DNA of 64,000 nt from Monarcha castaneiventris obscurior (taxonomy: Eukaryota; Chordata; Aves; Passeriformes; Monarchidae), in the NCBI GenBank assembly GCA_026261815.1, contig JAMPIT010000230.1:35300501-35364500 (forward strand). The letters are read 5' to 3'. Within the stretch, counting starts at the first letter, position 1, and each line of letters opens with the position of its first letter. Made by a program: the position numbers and the translations under genes. Shown piece after piece: positions 61,481 through 64,000 of this stretch. The notes under the pieces are model-generated. The model was not told the origin of the DNA, searched no databases, and worked only from the letters and a program-made list of their open reading frames with translations.

Positions 61481-61612
61481 CTTGAGTGTTTTCAAGATGG
61501 GATTGAAGAAAGACCTGAGCAACCTGATCTGATCTCACAGCTGACATAGAGCAGGAAACTGGACTAGAGGTCTTCCTTAGGATCCTTCCAGCCTGAGTCA
61601 TTCTATGTATTC
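61481..61612 (+). mobile_element. CR1 LINE 3' end fragment
   Basis: In the plus orientation GTTTTCAAGATGGGATTG and GACCTGAGCAACCTGATCTG lead to GGACTAGAGGTCTTCC.., CCTTCCAGCCTGAGTCATTC and TATG. This is the CR1 3' untranslated end with a degraded ATTCTATG tail. About 130 bp remain. It is one of only two clear plus-oriented CR1 pieces in the window. Confidence 0.85.
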
Positions 61613-64000
61613 CTCAGGTCTCCACTGGATATGCTTAATGGAACTTAATGGATCTAAATATTTTAACTAGATCTTAAAAAACCCCAAAAAAACAAACAAA
61701 CAAACAAGCAAACAAAAACCCCCACACCAAAGTCATATACGATTGTCTAAATACATCAATAAATAATTTTGCCACTTTCCTTTTTATGCTGAGAAAATAA
61801 TAAAATGGAGTTTGAGTTTGCAGAATACAAAAGCCTTGGGCTAAAAACGTCCATCTGCTATCAAACTATCATTGTGTTGGTGCAGGAATAAGAGGGGAAA
61901 TAAGCTAGTCAAGGACGCAGCTTCAGCTTAACCCTCCCTGCAATGGAACAACTGCTCAATGCTGCTAAGAACTCTGAAAAACTCTCAGGTGTTACTTAAT
62001 CATGTCTTCTGTGAGATCGTTTGTGTGCTCGGTCCCTGAAACAAGTGCCAAAACAGAAGAATTCAGAAAGCCTGAAAAATCAGCTCACTGATCCAGTGCA
62101 TACAGCAAGCAGCTACAGCCCATGAGATCAAACTCTTCCAAGATCAGAATCTCACTCCAGTCACTACAGTTTCTGTAAGGTGATCTTTTCCCTGCCTTTA
62201 CATTTGCAACATAGTCCTGTCCCAAAAATTAAAGTAATTGAGCTGTGACTAGCTTTTCAGCCTGGACACTAAGAAAACAAAGACTACAAATGCAAACCAA
62301 AACCCCAACAATACATGCTTCTATTCTAATCAGATTATTACCACTTCTCAGTGAAAAATAGCAAGACATCCTCCACAACTGCACAATGAATAAAAACAGT
62401 GGTAAATTCTTTATTGCTTCATTGGAACTTGCCTTTGTAGGCCAGATGCTCAAAGCAATTTAGGCTGCACCCAGCAGTACCATTAACACAAACAACTGAT
62501 CATCCCTCAGGCTACTTCAATGTTAACTGAAATCAATACCTGGACTGGGAGCAGTCCTGCCCTAGAGAATCTACACAAGTCCAACGTCATCAGGACTGGA
62601 AAAGGCAGTGTTTCCCTAAAACATATATTGTGTTTTAAAAAAAACACTTTCCTTCAGTTTTTAAATGGGTTTACATGCTTGAATATCTCTTGGAATTCCA
62701 AGTAGCTAGAAAGTCAAAAATTCACACCTCTAAGTAAAAATTGAATATTGTGTTCCCATTCCCTCTAATTCAGGTTTGAACATTATAAACCACACATCAA
62801 TGATGTCAGGACTTGATTATGAAGATGTCTTATGTTTTAAAATTATGCAGAAGTCTTGAAACATTCTGCCCATCCCAGAATACAGCATCTCACGTGTTTT
62901 GCAGTCCTGCTGATACAAATGTTTCACGGGGGTCCCTTGATCTGTATACAGCTTCTCATTACAGAACCTCCTCTCACTTACCTCTTAAAAAATTTTACTC
63001 ACACCCACTTCTTGTCTAGCAGCAACCATGACCTCCCACATGAAACCACAGCGCCTATCAGCCAAAGAGATGAAACTGATGAGGACATCTGGTTACACTA
63101 CACAAATTTACTCAATCCAACTTCTGGAGAAGGAGTATCTCTTCTCAACCTTCCATTCCTCCCCCTCACTACAAATGCCAGGAGTTAAGACAGCTCTGTA
63201 GTTTCAGAGCTTCAGAGCAAGAAGTATTGAACAAAACACTGGAATGGTTTGTACAGCAAAGCGCAATGCAGTCATTGACTATAACAACTCTTTTTTCTTG
63301 CTTTTTTCCACAGGCTCTTGGGTTCATTATCACAAACTAACAGTTCTACTTTAATCTGCCTTCAGGAGAAAGTTCTACCCACTAATTCCTACTCCTCGTT
63401 TCTACTTCTTGATGCTTTCCACAGGAATGTGGCATCAACAACTCAAAGAAAATTGGTCATAGAAAGCATACCAAAAAAAAAAGTCTATTCTTAGACATTA
63501 CAGTGCACAAGACAAGATCACAAAGCCATCTCAAAAAGAACACATTTTACACAGTACTTTGGGCTTATTTATTAAGTAGATCCTTCAGTATTTATCTTCC
63601 AAATGCAACAAATTTTTTTCATGGAAATAAAGAAAATAATCACAATGATACTACTACATAGTTAAGGCAAATGCCATTTAATGAGTCAAGGAACTGCCAG
63701 TGTAATGCCTTTCTAATAAAAGGGCATTTATTTTCAAAAGGCTGCTTAAATAGCAACCAGAGTGCTATCTCCAAGCCCACTCACAAGGCAAGAGGTATAA
63801 ATTTGCATTTGCTGGCACAGCCTCCCTGTTTGTAGCCCATGGTGCTTCCTTTGCACCATGTCACTTCTCTAAATTATTCAAAGAATGCTATTATAGTTTT
63901 GTTTCACTTGCCATTTAATGCTTCAATATTTTAATCAGCGCCAATTTAAAATCTATCAACAAAACAGAATATATCAAAGTGAATGTACAATAACAGTCTT
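61613..64000. other. Unique stretch, no gene recognised
   Basis: A CAAA-type low-complexity tract lies at about 61,676-61,728. A plus-strand open segment of about 62 codons follows a strong acceptor (GCTTTTTTCCACAG at about 63,300) but has no convincing donor and no recognised motif. An AT-rich, conserved-element-like stretch is at about 63,715-63,830. No gene is recognised. Confidence 0.5.

Overview
The window reads as vertebrate, specifically avian, nuclear DNA. It is AT-rich, has no bacterial-style gene packing, and its repeats are CR1 LINE fragments with the typical ATTCTRTG-type 3' ends, bird-type retroviral LTRs, and a tRNA-Ile-headed SINE with a CR1-like tail that matches TguSINE1 of songbirds. 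That SINE makes a passerine bird the most likely source. I recognise no complete protein-coding gene and no functional RNA gene; the window looks intronic or intergenic.

Layout. 1-5.6 kb is unique AT-rich DNA with one 21-bp exact repeat pair. At 5,567-6,004 lies a complete solo LTR (TGATGCC/GGCATCA ends, GAGC target duplication). 6-19 kb is mostly unique, with a small forward CR1 piece at 10.0 kb and a reverse CR1 3' end at 11.0 kb. An old, diverged CR1-like piece sits at 19.1-19.4 kb. 19.4-26.9 kb is unique, with GC-richer islands at 22.7-23.3 and 23.9-24.2 kb, and it carries the best candidate exon (21,767-21,982, minus). A CR1 3' end lies at 26.9-27.3 kb and the SINE at 27.8 kb. 28-42 kb is unique apart from homopolymers, a short tandem array and hairpins. 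42-45.2 kb holds a CR1 tail, a 1.5-kb CR1 with broken ORF2, and an inverted copy of 67 nt that links this CR1 to a point 2.7 kb away. Two related LTRs follow, a decayed one near 46.8-47.5 kb (plus) and an intact solo LTR at 50,919-51,972 (minus, CCAGC target duplication). 52-64 kb is unique with a microsatellite at 58.2 kb and a CR1 3' end at 61.5 kb.

Functional content. No operon-like or pathway organisation is present. On the minus strand I find a series of splice-flanked open segments, strongest at 21.8 kb and 34.5 kb, that could be exons of an unrecognised minus-strand gene with multi-kilobase introns. Similar-looking segments occur by chance in introns (a comparable one exists on the plus strand at 63.3 kb), so these are leads rather than calls. 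The most unusual structure is the 67-nt inverted duplication, which puts 58 non-CR1 bases inside a CR1 ORF2 and looks like a template-switch event.
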